Positions 8,682 through 18,528 of a stretch of DNA of 64,000 bases are shown here, in pieces. The DNA comes from Chlorobium sp. GTDB taxonomy: Bacteria; Bacteroidota; Chlorobiia; Chlorobiales; Chlorobiaceae. The stretch lies in the NCBI GenBank assembly GCA_005862225.1, contig SZXV01000010.1, forward strand, positions 124,001 to 188,000. The letters run 5' to 3'. A program made the position numbers and the translations under genes. How positions within the stretch are numbered: position 1 is the stretch's first letter; every line of letters starts with the position of its first letter. The notes under the pieces are model-generated. The model saw only the letters and a list, made by a program, of their open reading frames with translations, made no database searches and had not been told where the DNA came from.

Positions 8682-9479
8682 TCAGAACTCCTCGACATAC
8701 AGCTCTCCCGGCTCATCAGGATGATGACGTGTATAACCAAAACCAAGGAGCCACTCTGAAACATGACTGACCATTTCCGGTTTTCCACTGACAAAAAAGT
8801 GGGTGCGTTCAGGATCAGGTGAGATGTTGAACTCGTTTTGCAGGGTATCATTTCTCAACAAATCCTCGATACATAATCGATACCCGTCCCAGCGCTCATC
8901 CGCATCTGTCAGTGTCGGTACGTAAAAAAAGTTTGCATAGGTTTTTTCGAGAAAGGTCAACTCACTGGAATAGCCAAGATCCCAACGATGGGCCGCGCCC
9001 TGTATGACGACCATTTTACTTTCAGGCCTCTCAACAATATGGGAGCGTAAAAAACTGATATAGGGCGCGATACCGGTTCCAGTTGCCACCATGACGATAT
9101 CAGTTCCATCCGGTGTTTCATCAAGACGAAAAAGTCCGCTTATCCTGGTGCCGACATACAATCTGTCTCCAGTATCAAGATTGAACAACCTGGAGGTTAA
9201 CTGACCTGACTTGACCTGTGAAATATAAAACTCCATCTGCCTGGTCTCACTCTTTGCCGAAGCAATCGAGTACGGCCTCTGGATAAGTTTGTTTGCTTCA
9301 GCAGGTACCAACTCTGGTTCTGAATTGGAAGATCGCGTCTCATAGCCGAAAAGGCCAAGTAATATATTCTGCCCGGCTTCAAATTCTGCTCTTGCCTCAT
9401 CAGTATTGATTTTGAAGATCATGATGTCGGGTGTAACCATGATTTTATCGATCACAGTAGCATTATATTGAGTATCCAT
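8682..9479 (-). CDS. ferredoxin/flavodoxin--NADP+ reductase (FNR family)
   Basis: A 265-residue flavoprotein of the bacterial FNR family, transferring electrons between NAD(P)H and ferredoxin or flavodoxin in the cytoplasm. It shows the FAD-binding R-P-Y-S-I-A-S motif (about 68-74) and the NADP-binding G-T-G-I-A-P (about 134-139). The C-terminus ends in aromatic-containing E-E-F, as in Azotobacter-type FNRs. Length matches subclass I bacterial FNR. The usual Chlorobium FNR is of the thioredoxin-reductase type, so this is an additional enzyme. It stands alone, divergent from the tRNA and tail-to-tail with nothing obvious. Whether it supplies electrons to the nitrogenase-like system 11 kb away is speculation. 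Confidence 0.88.
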   Translation of the reverse strand: MDTQYNATVIDKIMVTPDIMIFKINTDEARAEFEAGQNILLGLFGYETRSSNSEPELVPAEANKLIQRPYSIASAKSETRQMEFYISQVKSGQLTSRLFNLDTGDRLYVGTRISGLFRLDETPDGTDIVMVATGTGIAPYISFLRSHIVERPESKMVVIQGAAHRWDLGYSSELTFLEKTYANFFYVPTLTDADERWDGYRLCIEDLLRNDTLQNEFNISPDPERTHFFVSGKPEMVSHVSEWLLGFGYTRHHPDEPGELYVEEF

Positions 9480-9614
9480 AAATGATCCGGCTTTTTTGCG
9501 CTGCGATTACAACAGGCGATTATAGGGGAAGAAAATAATAATTGGTATCAATACAAGATGTTATGGAAAAAATAGTGGTGCCATGAATATTTTCAATGCA
9601 GATACCCGATTTTT

Positions 9615-11039
9615 TCACAAAACCTGACGCCACCCGCCACCCAATGAACGGTAAAGTTCTGCCATAGAAGCAAGATGTTGACGACGTATATCAGCAAGAT
9701 TGAGTTCCGCAGAAAGCTCATTGTTCTGCACAACAATAACCTCAAGATAAGTGGCCATTCCACTTTGAAAAAGCATTCCTGCATTCGACACCGCTTTTTT
9801 TAATGTTACAACACGCCCTTCAGCAATAACTTCCTGCTCTTTTATCTTTTCAAGTCGTACAAGCGCATCAGAAACTTCCGCTACGGCTTTCAGGACAGCC
9901 TGCTTAAAGGCAAGTTCGGCCTGATCCCTTTTGATTGTTGACTTCTCATAGTCGGCCTTCAACTGACCACGTTGAAACAATGGCTGCAAGAGCGTTCCCT
10001 GTACCATGCCAAAAATGGAGCCGGGAAATAAAAACCAGTCACTTGCATGCAGCGCACTGACACCTCCCTGAGCCGTCACCGTCAACGAGGGATAGAACGC
10101 GGCCCCGGCTTGATCCACATCGGCATTTGCCCCTCGGACTGCAAGTTCAGCAGCACGAACGTCAGGTCTGTTCTGAAGCATGGCAGCAGGAATACCTACA
10201 GGAAGATTATCAGCCACTTTTGCATTAAAAAAAGACTGGCTTCTCAAAACAGGGCCTGGCATCCTTCCACAAAGAATACTTAATGCGTTTTCCTGCACAA
10301 CAATATTTTGCTCAATAAGAGGAATTGACCCGGCTATCGACTGTTTTGACGCCTCCTGCTGCTTTACAGCAAGATCATTGACCTGACCAGCCGCATACTG
10401 AATCTGGATCATCTTCAGCGTCGTATCAGCAAGAGCGAGGCTTTTTCTTGACGTTGCAAGCTGCGCATCAAGCATCTGGAGATTATAATAGCCCTCTGCG
10501 ACATCTGCCACAAGTCTTGTACGTACAGCATTAGCAGCTTCGTGCGTTTTCAGATATGAAGCAAGTTCAGATTTTTTTTTGCTTCGAATTTTTCCCCAGA
10601 TATCAACTTCCCAGGAGGCAGAGAGTGACGCAATATACTCTTGAGGGGTTTTTCTTGCGCCATTATCAGAGGAATAATTTCGAATATCATCAACTTTGAC
10701 ATTCAGGGCTGGTAATATTCCAAGCTTTGAGGCATCAAGCGTTTGCCGCGCATAATCAATATTTTTAAGCGCGACCTGCAAGTCAATATTTTTAACAATA
10801 GCACTGTCAATCAGCACACACAAGGTCTGATCTGCAAAAAAACGTCTATACGGAAGCTTTGCAATAACCGTATCAGCAGCCACACCTGAAACAGCCGGAA
10901 CCGAACCCCGATAATTCGCGGGAAATAATCCATCCATTGATGTTGATTCACGAGTGCCGCTGCACGCAATCATTCCGCAACCGACCAGGGTGAGCATTAT
11001 GGCCTGTAACAAACCATGTATCCGTATTTTCATAAACAC
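9615..11039 (-). CDS. RND efflux outer-membrane lipoprotein (OprM/NodT family)
   Basis: A 474-residue TolC-like outer-membrane channel lipoprotein and last gene of the RND operon. The signal peptide carries a lipobox-like sequence (M-I-A-C-S-G near residue 25). Two OEP repeats follow, with the long helical stretches (about 120-240 and 310-450) and the conserved L-Q-N-R-P-D-V-R-A-A-E motif near residue 290. It starts 11 bp after the pump gene, so it is in one transcript with the pump and adaptor. It would form the exit duct for the tripartite pump. Substrate is unknown. Confidence 0.92.
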   Translation of the reverse strand: MFMKIRIHGLLQAIMLTLVGCGMIACSGTRESTSMDGLFPANYRGSVPAVSGVAADTVIAKLPYRRFFADQTLCVLIDSAIVKNIDLQVALKNIDYARQTLDASKLGILPALNVKVDDIRNYSSDNGARKTPQEYIASLSASWEVDIWGKIRSKKKSELASYLKTHEAANAVRTRLVADVAEGYYNLQMLDAQLATSRKSLALADTTLKMIQIQYAAGQVNDLAVKQQEASKQSIAGSIPLIEQNIVVQENALSILCGRMPGPVLRSQSFFNAKVADNLPVGIPAAMLQNRPDVRAAELAVRGANADVDQAGAAFYPSLTVTAQGGVSALHASDWFLFPGSIFGMVQGTLLQPLFQRGQLKADYEKSTIKRDQAELAFKQAVLKAVAEVSDALVRLEKIKEQEVIAEGRVVTLKKAVSNAGMLFQSGMATYLEVIVVQNNELSAELNLADIRRQHLASMAELYRSLGGGWRQVL

Positions 11040-11050
11040 TTTATTTCACA

Positions 11051-14000
11051 TCATGATAATTGACGAGAGCGCTCTTTCTCTTTTTTCACGACCTCATCAA
11101 GAAGCTCCCCTGCTTCAACTATTGGAGAAGCAACCCCGGTAATGCGTTCCTGCAAATGTTGAAAGGTGATAAAAAGCACAGGCACAATAAAGATACCAAG
11201 CACCATACCAACAAACATTCCGCCAATAGCTGCCGCTCCAATAGAGTGATTTCCCTGAGCTGCTGGTCCCGAGACAAAAAGAAGAGGCAGAAGACCGGCA
11301 ATAAAGGCAAGCGATGTCATAAGAATAGGCCGGAGCCTTGCTTTTGCGCCTTCAAGAGCAGCCGCAGAGAGTGTACTTCCGGCAACCCTGCGCTGAAGTG
11401 CAAATTCGACAATAAGAATCGCATTTTTAGCCAACAGCCCGATGAGCATAATCACTGCAACCTGTACATAGATATTATTCTCAATCCCGGCAAGTTTGAT
11501 ACCAAGAAAAACGCCAAGCAGACCTGTCGGAATGGAGAGCATCACTGCAAGAGGGAGCAAATAGCTTTCGTAAAGTGCCGCAAGAAGAAAATAGACAAAC
11601 AACACCGAGAGCATAAAAATAAAGAGCAATCCACCTGTCGATTCAATCTCTTCACGGCTTTGACCCTTCCAGTCATAAGTGTAACCCGCTGGAAGGCTGC
11701 CCTGCGAAACCTCCTCAACGGCTTTAATTGCCTGACCTGTACTGAACCCGGGCTTAACAACGGCATTAATCGAAATGGCATTGAAAAGATTGAAATGGTC
11801 TACCGATTCTGTGCCATAAACCCTCTTCAGGGTGATCACCGACGAAACAGGCACCATATCTCCATTGGAGTTTTTGACAAAAATCCCGTTCAGTGACGAA
11901 GGCTCAGTGCGATCCAAAGGCTCTGCCTGCATCACCACACGATAATATTTACCAAAGCGGTTGAAATCCGAGGCTTGCATACTGCCATAATAAGCCTGCA
12001 AAACGGTCAGAAGCTCTTTGACGTTCACCCCAAGCTGGGCAGCCTTGATATTATCCACCTCAAGCTCATACTGCGGATAGGTGGCTTTGAAGTTGGTAAA
12101 GGCAAACCCTATTTCAGGGCGCTTCATCAATGCGTCAAGAAACCCCTTTGATATCCCGCTGAACTTGTCGATCGAGCCCCCACTGCGATCCTGCAGCACA
12201 AATTCAAGACCACCAACCGTACTGAAGCCTGGCACTGTGGGCTGCGCAAGGGCAAAGAATGAGCCATCCCTGTTGCTCAACTTCTTCGACATCGTACCAA
12301 GAATCTTCTTGATATCCCCTTCGGCACCCCGATCCTGATGATCTCGAAGTTGCACAAAAAGCAGACCGGAGGAGGGAGAAGAGCTTCTGGTAAGAATATT
12401 AATGCCAGCCACAGCAATCACCTTGCGCACAGATGGCATGGAGTGCAGCGTCGTAGTGGCGTTGTCGAGCGTCTTCTGGGTACGCTGCAACGAAGCGCCC
12501 GGCGGCATGGTGACGGAGACAATCACAAAGCCGTTATCTTCATCAGGAATAAATCCTGTCGGCATAATTTTGAAGAGCCAGAACGAAAGTGCAATCACCA
12601 CGCCAAGAGCGCCAAAAGTGATGCGCTTGTTGCGGATGAGAAAAACAAGAGCGCCAAGATATTTACGCTTCATCGCCTCAAAACTGACGTTAAAGCTGGT
12701 GAAAAAGCGCTGTCCGAAGCCGCCAAATCTTTTGAGATTGTTATGGTAGCCAGCACCACGATCAAAATCGTGCAGATTGGTCAAAAAGAGGGCGCAAAGC
12801 GCGGGACTCAGCGTCAGGGCGTTGACGGCTGAGATCAGAATGGCGATGGCCAGCGTAAAGGCAAACTGCCGATAAAAGACACCTGTCGAGCCTTCGAGAA
12901 AACCGACCGGTAAAAACACGGACGACATCACCAGCGTAATGGTGACAATGGCTTTCGTAATCTCGCGCATCGCCGAGACTGTGGCAACTTTGGCGGGGTA
13001 ACGCTTCTGTTCCATTTTGGCATGAACCGCCTCAACAACCACAATCGCATCATCCACCACAATCCCGATTGCCAGCACAAGACCGAAAAGAGTCAGGACG
13101 TTGATGGAAAAACCAAAAAGGTTCATAAAGAAAAAGGTGCCAATAATGGCGACCGGAACAGCAATAGCTGGTATAAGAGTAGAACGCAAATCCTGCAGGA
13201 AGATAAATACCACCAGAAAGACCAGTAAAAAAGCTTCAATGAGCGTATGAATCACCTGATTAATTGACTCATCAACCACCTTTTTGGAACTATAAGGAAT
13301 GGAATATGTGATGCCTGCCGGGAAGGAGACTGAGACCTTCTCAAGCGCCTTGCGAAGACCGATTTCAACCTTGTTGGCATTTGAACCCGGAGCCTGAAAA
13401 ACCGCAAGAACCACTGCAGGATCGCCATTGGCTTTGGTGTTGACCGTATAGCGGTATGCGCCAAACTCTACACGGGCAATATCGCCAAGTTTGAGCAGTG
13501 AACCGTCAGGATTTGAGCGAATCACCATATTTTCATACTCGCCGGGATAGCGATTTTTCCCCTTGTACTTCATCACATACTGCAAGGCCTGGCTGCTGTT
13601 CTCGCCAAATGATCCGGGAGCAGCCTCAAGATTCTGGCTCTGAATAGCCGCTGCAACCTCTTGCGGAGTCACCTTGTAGGCCGCCATCTGGTTCGGTCTC
13701 AGCCAGATACGCATGGAATAGTCAAGATTGCCATAGACCGAAACCTGTCCAACGCCCGGCACCCTCGACAAATCATCAACAATATTGATTTTGGCATAGT
13801 TCTGCAGGAATATTGTATCGTACTGCGGAATCTTGCTCGCCAGATTGATGAGCATAATCTGACTGTTCTGGCGCTTGACGGTCGTCACGCCAATCTGGTT
13901 CACCTCGGCGGGCAAGCGGCTGGTCGCCTGCGACACCCGGTTCTGCACATTTACCGCAGCCTGGTCGGGGTTGGTGCCCTGCTTGAAAAAGACAGTAATA

Positions 14001-14266
14001 GAGAGAGAACCATCATTGGCGGAGGTGGAGGTCATGTAGGTCATGTTTTCAACCCCATTGATCGCCTCTTCGAGAGGAGGAGCAACAGAACGACCAACAG
14101 TTTCAGCGCTGGCACCGGGGTAACTGGCCGTAACCGAGACACTCGGAGGTGCAATGTCAGGAAATCGGGTGATTGACAACTGATTCATGCCAACCACGCC
14201 AAGAATAACCAGAATCACCGAGATAACTGTAGCAAGGACTGGTCTTGAAATAAATCTTTCAAACAT
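11051..14266 (-). CDS. RND multidrug efflux pump (HAE1 / AcrB-like)
   Basis: A 1071-residue proton-driven inner-membrane transporter of the hydrophobe/amphiphile efflux family. It has twelve predicted membrane helices with two large periplasmic loops. The TM4 proton-relay motif G-I-V-V-D-D-A-I-V-V-V-E carries the two essential aspartates (about 405-412). The F-I-P-D-E-D-N-G-F sequence opens the second periplasmic half. The N-terminal F-I-x-R-P-V-L-A signature fits HAE1 rather than heavy-metal HME pumps. It lies between the adaptor and the outer-membrane channel in the standard order. Confidence 0.95.
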   Translation of the reverse strand: MFERFISRPVLATVISVILVILGVVGMNQLSITRFPDIAPPSVSVTASYPGASAETVGRSVAPPLEEAINGVENMTYMTSTSANDGSLSITVFFKQGTNPDQAAVNVQNRVSQATSRLPAEVNQIGVTTVKRQNSQIMLINLASKIPQYDTIFLQNYAKINIVDDLSRVPGVGQVSVYGNLDYSMRIWLRPNQMAAYKVTPQEVAAAIQSQNLEAAPGSFGENSSQALQYVMKYKGKNRYPGEYENMVIRSNPDGSLLKLGDIARVEFGAYRYTVNTKANGDPAVVLAVFQAPGSNANKVEIGLRKALEKVSVSFPAGITYSIPYSSKKVVDESINQVIHTLIEAFLLVFLVVFIFLQDLRSTLIPAIAVPVAIIGTFFFMNLFGFSINVLTLFGLVLAIGIVVDDAIVVVEAVHAKMEQKRYPAKVATVSAMREITKAIVTITLVMSSVFLPVGFLEGSTGVFYRQFAFTLAIAILISAVNALTLSPALCALFLTNLHDFDRGAGYHNNLKRFGGFGQRFFTSFNVSFEAMKRKYLGALVFLIRNKRITFGALGVVIALSFWLFKIMPTGFIPDEDNGFVIVSVTMPPGASLQRTQKTLDNATTTLHSMPSVRKVIAVAGINILTRSSSPSSGLLFVQLRDHQDRGAEGDIKKILGTMSKKLSNRDGSFFALAQPTVPGFSTVGGLEFVLQDRSGGSIDKFSGISKGFLDALMKRPEIGFAFTNFKATYPQYELEVDNIKAAQLGVNVKELLTVLQAYYGSMQASDFNRFGKYYRVVMQAEPLDRTEPSSLNGIFVKNSNGDMVPVSSVITLKRVYGTESVDHFNLFNAISINAVVKPGFSTGQAIKAVEEVSQGSLPAGYTYDWKGQSREEIESTGGLLFIFMLSVLFVYFLLAALYESYLLPLAVMLSIPTGLLGVFLGIKLAGIENNIYVQVAVIMLIGLLAKNAILIVEFALQRRVAGSTLSAAALEGAKARLRPILMTSLAFIAGLLPLLFVSGPAAQGNHSIGAAAIGGMFVGMVLGIFIVPVLFITFQHLQERITGVASPIVEAGELLDEVVKKEKERSRQLS

Positions 14267-14323
14267 GAATAAATACGTTTAGCTCACCCAATCGTTGCAC
14301 GAACAGACTCAACCACATGACCA

Positions 14324-15493
14324 TCATTGCCCAGTATTCGATGCCGCAGGAACGTTCCTGACTGGAGTAATAACAGCGCCATCCTGCAATTTATCGACTC
14401 CAACCACCACAATGGTATCGCCCTGCTGCAATCCTGAATTCACGAGATAATTATTACCACTTTTTGCAAGCACTGAAATAACCTGTTTTTTGACCTTGTT
14501 ACCCTTCTTGAGGAGAAAAACAAAAACCTTGTCCTGCAACTCAACTGTCGATGCCTGTGGAACCAGCAAAACATCATGATAGACGGATTCAATCTCCACC
14601 TGGCCACTATTTCCGGCACGTAACACGCCCTGATGATTCGGAAAGAGCGCCCTTAACCTGACGGAGCCGGTTGACTGATCAAACTGACCACTTATTGTCG
14701 CCAGACGGCCTTTTTCACTAAACCTGCTGCCATCAGCCATAATCAGTGAAACCGGAGCGACACGCTGAAGCATTAGCTGCATGGATGCTCCTGCATATTG
14801 CTGCCTGAAAAGGATATAATCCAGTTCACTCATACTGAAACTGGCACACACCTCGCTGACATCACTCAGCAGTGTCAGCCATTGACTCTGATTTTTACTG
14901 ACAAGACTTCCAAGGCGCAACGGTATTTTTCCAATATAGCCACTGACCGGAGCCTTGATGACGGTATAACCAAGACTAACACGCGCGGAGTTTGCGCCAG
15001 CGGTCCCCTGCTCAACAGACGCGAGAGTCGCATTATAATTAGCCTGAGCTATTTTAAGCTGGATATCAGAAACAACGTTGTTCTGCACCAGCGGAACAAG
15101 CTTGTCCACATCAAGTTTAGCTACAGCTAACCTCGCCTCTGCCGCATGTTGAGCCGCCAATGCACTGTGATACTGCTCTCGATACATCCTGTCGTCAATT
15201 TTAAAAAGCGGCTGCCCTGCCTTGACAAAAGAGCCCTCTTCAACATAAATTTTCTGGAGTGTTCCATCAACCTGTGGACGAATTTCCACATTGACTTTTC
15301 CCTCAAGCAGAGCCGAATACTCTGAAGTAACCCTGGCATCTGAGCGAGTAACTGTCATCACCGATAAAACTGGCTGCTCCTTTTTTTGAGCATTTTTACT
15401 TCCCGCTCCAACGCCACAACCAGTGAAAAGCAACAGGAACAACATTCCGATAACAACCGGAATCCTGAAAAAAATATGTTTCAAATTTTGCAT
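14324..15493 (-). CDS. RND efflux periplasmic adaptor lipoprotein (AcrA-like MFP)
   Basis: A 389-residue membrane-fusion protein, first gene of the efflux operon. The signal peptide ends in a lipobox (L-L-F-T-G-C, about residues 21-26). The lipoyl half-motifs (V-E-I-R-P-Q-V-D-G and V-I-K-A-P-V-S-G-Y-I-G) flank an alpha-hairpin at about 105-165, followed by the beta-barrel domain. It bridges the inner-membrane pump and the outer-membrane channel. The pump gene begins 57 bp downstream. No regulator (TetR/MarR) is adjacent; the next gene upstream belongs to a sigma factor pair. Confidence 0.93.
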   Translation of the reverse strand: MQNLKHIFFRIPVVIGMLFLLLFTGCGVGAGSKNAQKKEQPVLSVMTVTRSDARVTSEYSALLEGKVNVEIRPQVDGTLQKIYVEEGSFVKAGQPLFKIDDRMYREQYHSALAAQHAAEARLAVAKLDVDKLVPLVQNNVVSDIQLKIAQANYNATLASVEQGTAGANSARVSLGYTVIKAPVSGYIGKIPLRLGSLVSKNQSQWLTLLSDVSEVCASFSMSELDYILFRQQYAGASMQLMLQRVAPVSLIMADGSRFSEKGRLATISGQFDQSTGSVRLRALFPNHQGVLRAGNSGQVEIESVYHDVLLVPQASTVELQDKVFVFLLKKGNKVKKQVISVLAKSGNNYLVNSGLQQGDTIVVVGVDKLQDGAVITPVRNVPAASNTGQ

Positions 15494-15681
15494 GGAAATA
15501 TGGGAGGGGGACGTTGGTGACTATTGACACGTTCTTCTTTTATACAAAAAACAAGTTCATTCGCTGCGCTTGCTCAAAACAACACCGTCTGTTCTGTTCT
15601 ATTTCGGCTAGTTGCCATGAATTTAATCAGTCTCGGTATGAATGTCAAACCCGAGGAACCTTACACCGCCACAGTACCATA

Positions 15682-16452
15682 TTAAAGGGTTTTGACTGGC
15701 GTAACGGTTGGCGGCAAAGGCTTCCGTTTGTGATACTTCTTTTCCCAGGCCTGAATGGAATGCGCCTCAAAAGTCCGTCGGCCAGTTTTTATCCCGGTAA
15801 TTTTCAGATACCTGCCTGGCACGAGCTGTGTTTTCTGTCGCACCTCTGCATTTTTGATGTCAACACGCCATAGCCCTTTCCTGAAATCTCTCAGCACAAG
15901 CGAATGGTTAATAGTGTCTGTCTGAATGACCTTTCCTCCAAGCAAACCATGTTGTGAATTGGTCCAGCGCTGTTCATTGGCTATGATCAAATTATTATAA
16001 ACATGAACGTTTTCAATAAGATAACGATGAATATAACCGCCAACATCAACAGTATTCAGACCAACACTGAGGAAAAGACTTGCAAAAATGGAGGCTGCAA
16101 TAACCTTCGTCGCAGAGTATCGGTAACCTTTTTTTGTGTGCCGAAACCCAAAAAATGCAACCAGTGTAAACAGGCCAAGAGCTGCAAGCCAAATATAGGG
16201 GATACTTGATATGACATCAGCAACGAAGGGTCGTTCAATAAAAAAACGGTTGATATAATCTTGATCCTCTATAAAATCGTTGTCAAGAAAAACATAAAGA
16301 GCCGTTGCCATCGATAACCCGCCGGTTAAAACCGAAATTGAGGCAAGCAACCAAAAACCGAACCGCTTCAGAAGAAAACGCCACCGTGGAATCTGCTCCA
16401 CATGCCTTTTTTCAATTTCTTCCAGAATACATTCTGATCTGTTCTTTTGCAT
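15682..16452 (-). CDS. membrane protein encoded with an ECF sigma factor, possible anti-sigma factor
   Basis: A 256-residue protein of no family I recognise. It has a soluble N-terminus of about 30 residues, three hydrophobic segments (about 30-52, 82-104, 115-137), and then a C-terminal extracytoplasmic region (about 145-256) that looks beta-rich and OB-like. It starts 12 bp after the sigma-factor stop codon, so the two are co-transcribed. ECF sigma factors are normally encoded next to their membrane anti-sigma factors, which makes that role the first guess. The cytoplasmic part contains no zinc-binding H-x3-C-x2-C of the ZAS type. It could instead be a target of the sigma factor. Confidence 0.6.
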   Translation of the reverse strand: MQKNRSECILEEIEKRHVEQIPRWRFLLKRFGFWLLASISVLTGGLSMATALYVFLDNDFIEDQDYINRFFIERPFVADVISSIPYIWLAALGLFTLVAFFGFRHTKKGYRYSATKVIAASIFASLFLSVGLNTVDVGGYIHRYLIENVHVYNNLIIANEQRWTNSQHGLLGGKVIQTDTINHSLVLRDFRKGLWRVDIKNAEVRQKTQLVPGRYLKITGIKTGRRTFEAHSIQAWEKKYHKRKPLPPTVTPVKTL

Positions 16453-16464
16453 AAGACCACACCA

Positions 16465-17046
16465 CTAAACCTTTTCTAATAAATATTTGATTTTTTTCTT
16501 GGCACGATTAACCAGTGTCGCAACTGTCCCTTGAGGTATCTGTAAAATATCAGATATCTCTTCATAGCTTTTTTCTTCAAAAAATTTCAGCACAATGACC
16601 TCTCGATACCTTGTCTCGATCCGGTTCACCGCTTCCTGAATTTCCTTTACGGTGTGCCTTTGACCTGCAAACTCAGTCAAGCCTGCGTCTGCTGCAATAT
16701 TTTCAAAAAAGCCATCACTCTCCCCCTTTATTAAAACGCTTGGGCGACTCCGTTCCTTTCGAAAATAACTTACTATTTCGTTATGGGCGATTCTGTAGAT
16801 CCAGGATGAAAACTGGAGTGAAGAATCGTAATCATTAAGATGAACAAACGTTTTGATGAATACTTCCTGAAGCAAATCCTCGGCTGCGGAATAATCCTTA
16901 CACCCCAAACGGACGATATATCTCAAAAGAGGTGCCTCATAGCGATGAACAATGGCGGCAAAAGCCCGTTTATTTTCAATCGCTCTGGCAACCAGCTCCT
17001 GATCAGTGTCGTGTAACTGTTCTCGACGTGTGGAAGTATGGGCCAT
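16465..17046 (-). CDS. RNA polymerase sigma factor, ECF (sigma-70 region 2 and 4)
   Basis: A 193-residue RpoE-type sigma factor. Region 2 is visible at about 25-100 (Y-S-A-A-E-D-L-L-Q-E-V-F-I-K and the -10-binding F-S-S-W-I-Y-R-I-A-H-N). Region 4 lies at about 130-190 (E-V-I-V-L-K-F-F-E-E-K-S-Y-E-E-I, then the helix-turn-helix I-P-Q-G-T-V-A-T-L-V-N-R-A-K). Regions 1 and 3 are absent, as expected for ECF. It heads a two-gene unit with the membrane protein. It lies 158 bp downstream of the last nitrogenase-like gene on the same strand; whether it belongs to that transcript is not clear. Confidence 0.92.
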   Translation of the reverse strand: MAHTSTRREQLHDTDQELVARAIENKRAFAAIVHRYEAPLLRYIVRLGCKDYSAAEDLLQEVFIKTFVHLNDYDSSLQFSSWIYRIAHNEIVSYFRKERSRPSVLIKGESDGFFENIAADAGLTEFAGQRHTVKEIQEAVNRIETRYREVIVLKFFEEKSYEEISDILQIPQGTVATLVNRAKKKIKYLLEKV

Positions 17047-17204
17047 ATATTGTGAAAACTCTTGAAGTCTCTTCTGTTATTGTCTTTCAAACGTTACCAC
17101 ATCTCCCGGCATGACTGTGTCCAACGTGAATTCGGTGTGCTTAATATATGACATAAGGAAATGTTCCGCCAAATATTATCAGCACGGGGTTTTCCCTTCG
17201 CTCA

Positions 17205-18527
17205 TTATGCCTCCTGAATCCTGTGACCTGATGCTGCAAGAAGTGCACTTCCAACATCTTCCAGCAGAGTTATTGCGCCACGATAACCAACCGTGCAACG
17301 GTTCAGTACCACCCTCTCTACCAAAGGAAATGAAAGCTCTAAAAACGGCACCCCCATCTCAAAAGCCACCTCTTTTTCAAGAGCACTGCCAAGCACCAGC
17401 TCAGCGCTGCTGGAACGCAGCCGATCAGTAATCTCACCGTGATCTTCGCTGAAAAACAGCTCAGTACCATAACCTTCCACAAAACTTGTCACGTATGAAT
17501 AAAGCGTCTCTCTTGCATGATCAGGCGGATTATCCGTCATAATTAACAGACGAGGAATCATACCGAGAGTTCCGGCTAAAAACTCACTGAAGCCAGCCAC
17601 CTGGGCGCTCTCTCCAACAAGAGCAAATTCACGCTGAAACCCTGAGCGATAATAAGTATCAGCAAGAGCTGCAAGATGATTTGTTAAACGATTCTCTTCG
17701 TCCTGAATAACTCTTTCAGCTCTTCTGGTGTCGAGATGAAGCCGTTCAGTGACAGCTTGCAGCATTCTTCCACTTGCACGACCTACAGGAAGAGCATCGA
17801 GCACAAGAGCCGGGGTTCCATAACGCTCTTCCAGAAGCTGAGCTGGAGTTTCACCCCAAACAGAAACAACAAGGTTCAGAACCGCCTCCGGAACCTGCTG
17901 CCACGCAGCAAGGCCCTGTCCATTGCCAAAAAGAAGATTTGGTTTAAGACCGACAGTTTCCAGCAAACGACCAATCTCCTCCAGATTTCCAAACCAGAAT
18001 GGATCCTGTTGAGGAACAATTCCCCAGATATTGACGATACTGTCCGATACCGGTTCTGCGACCTTCCCAAGTTTTGGTAATTGTTCAATCAGTGCCTTTA
18101 TGGTCAACTGATATCCTTGATGAACATCTCCCCGAAAACCGGGAGTATTGGCATAGATCACCGGGAAATCCTGTTCACGACCTTCTTTTGTCATGGCAGG
18201 GATATCGTCACCCACCATTTCAGTCGAGCACCCGGTTACAATGACATAGAGTTCTCCCTGAATAATTTTGACCGTGTTTTTGAGCTGTTCACGTAAACGG
18301 GATCCTCCACCGAAAACGATGTGCTTTTGACTGATATTACTCGATGAAACCGATGGGCCACCGAAAGTATCGTTGCCCGCATTCAAACGGGTAATGCCCA
18401 GATGATGCTGCATCCCACATCCCGCAGTGCTGTGTATAACTGGAACCGCCCCTTCAATTGCGCCGATAACCTGAAGTGCACCATGCAGGGCACAGGAATT
18501 GCGTGATCCCTCAATATGATGGGCCAT
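17205..18527 (-). CDS. nitrogenase-like catalytic subunit, NifK-type (three cluster cysteines)
   Basis: A 440-residue member of the nitrogenase component 1 / DPOR-COR superfamily. The three cysteines that hold the interface cluster in NifK align well: Cys12 (S-C-A-L-H-G), Cys37 (A-G-C-G-M-Q) and Cys100 (T-G-C-S-T-E-M-V-G-D-D). The intervening H-I-V-F-G-G-G and N-T-P-G-F-R-G motifs are also typical. It starts one base after the stop of the D-like gene, so the two are probably made in equal amounts and form a complex. It is not BchZ or BchB by pattern, and green sulfur bacteria keep bch genes elsewhere. It lacks the N-terminal extension of true NifK. Last gene of the operon. The reaction is unknown; reductive cleavage of an organosulfur compound is inferred from operon context. 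Confidence 0.85.
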   Translation of the reverse strand: MAHHIEGSRNSCALHGALQVIGAIEGAVPVIHSTAGCGMQHHLGITRLNAGNDTFGGPSVSSSNISQKHIVFGGGSRLREQLKNTVKIIQGELYVIVTGCSTEMVGDDIPAMTKEGREQDFPVIYANTPGFRGDVHQGYQLTIKALIEQLPKLGKVAEPVSDSIVNIWGIVPQQDPFWFGNLEEIGRLLETVGLKPNLLFGNGQGLAAWQQVPEAVLNLVVSVWGETPAQLLEERYGTPALVLDALPVGRASGRMLQAVTERLHLDTRRAERVIQDEENRLTNHLAALADTYYRSGFQREFALVGESAQVAGFSEFLAGTLGMIPRLLIMTDNPPDHARETLYSYVTSFVEGYGTELFFSEDHGEITDRLRSSSAELVLGSALEKEVAFEMGVPFLELSFPLVERVVLNRCTVGYRGAITLLEDVGSALLAASGHRIQEA

Positions 18528-18528
18528 G

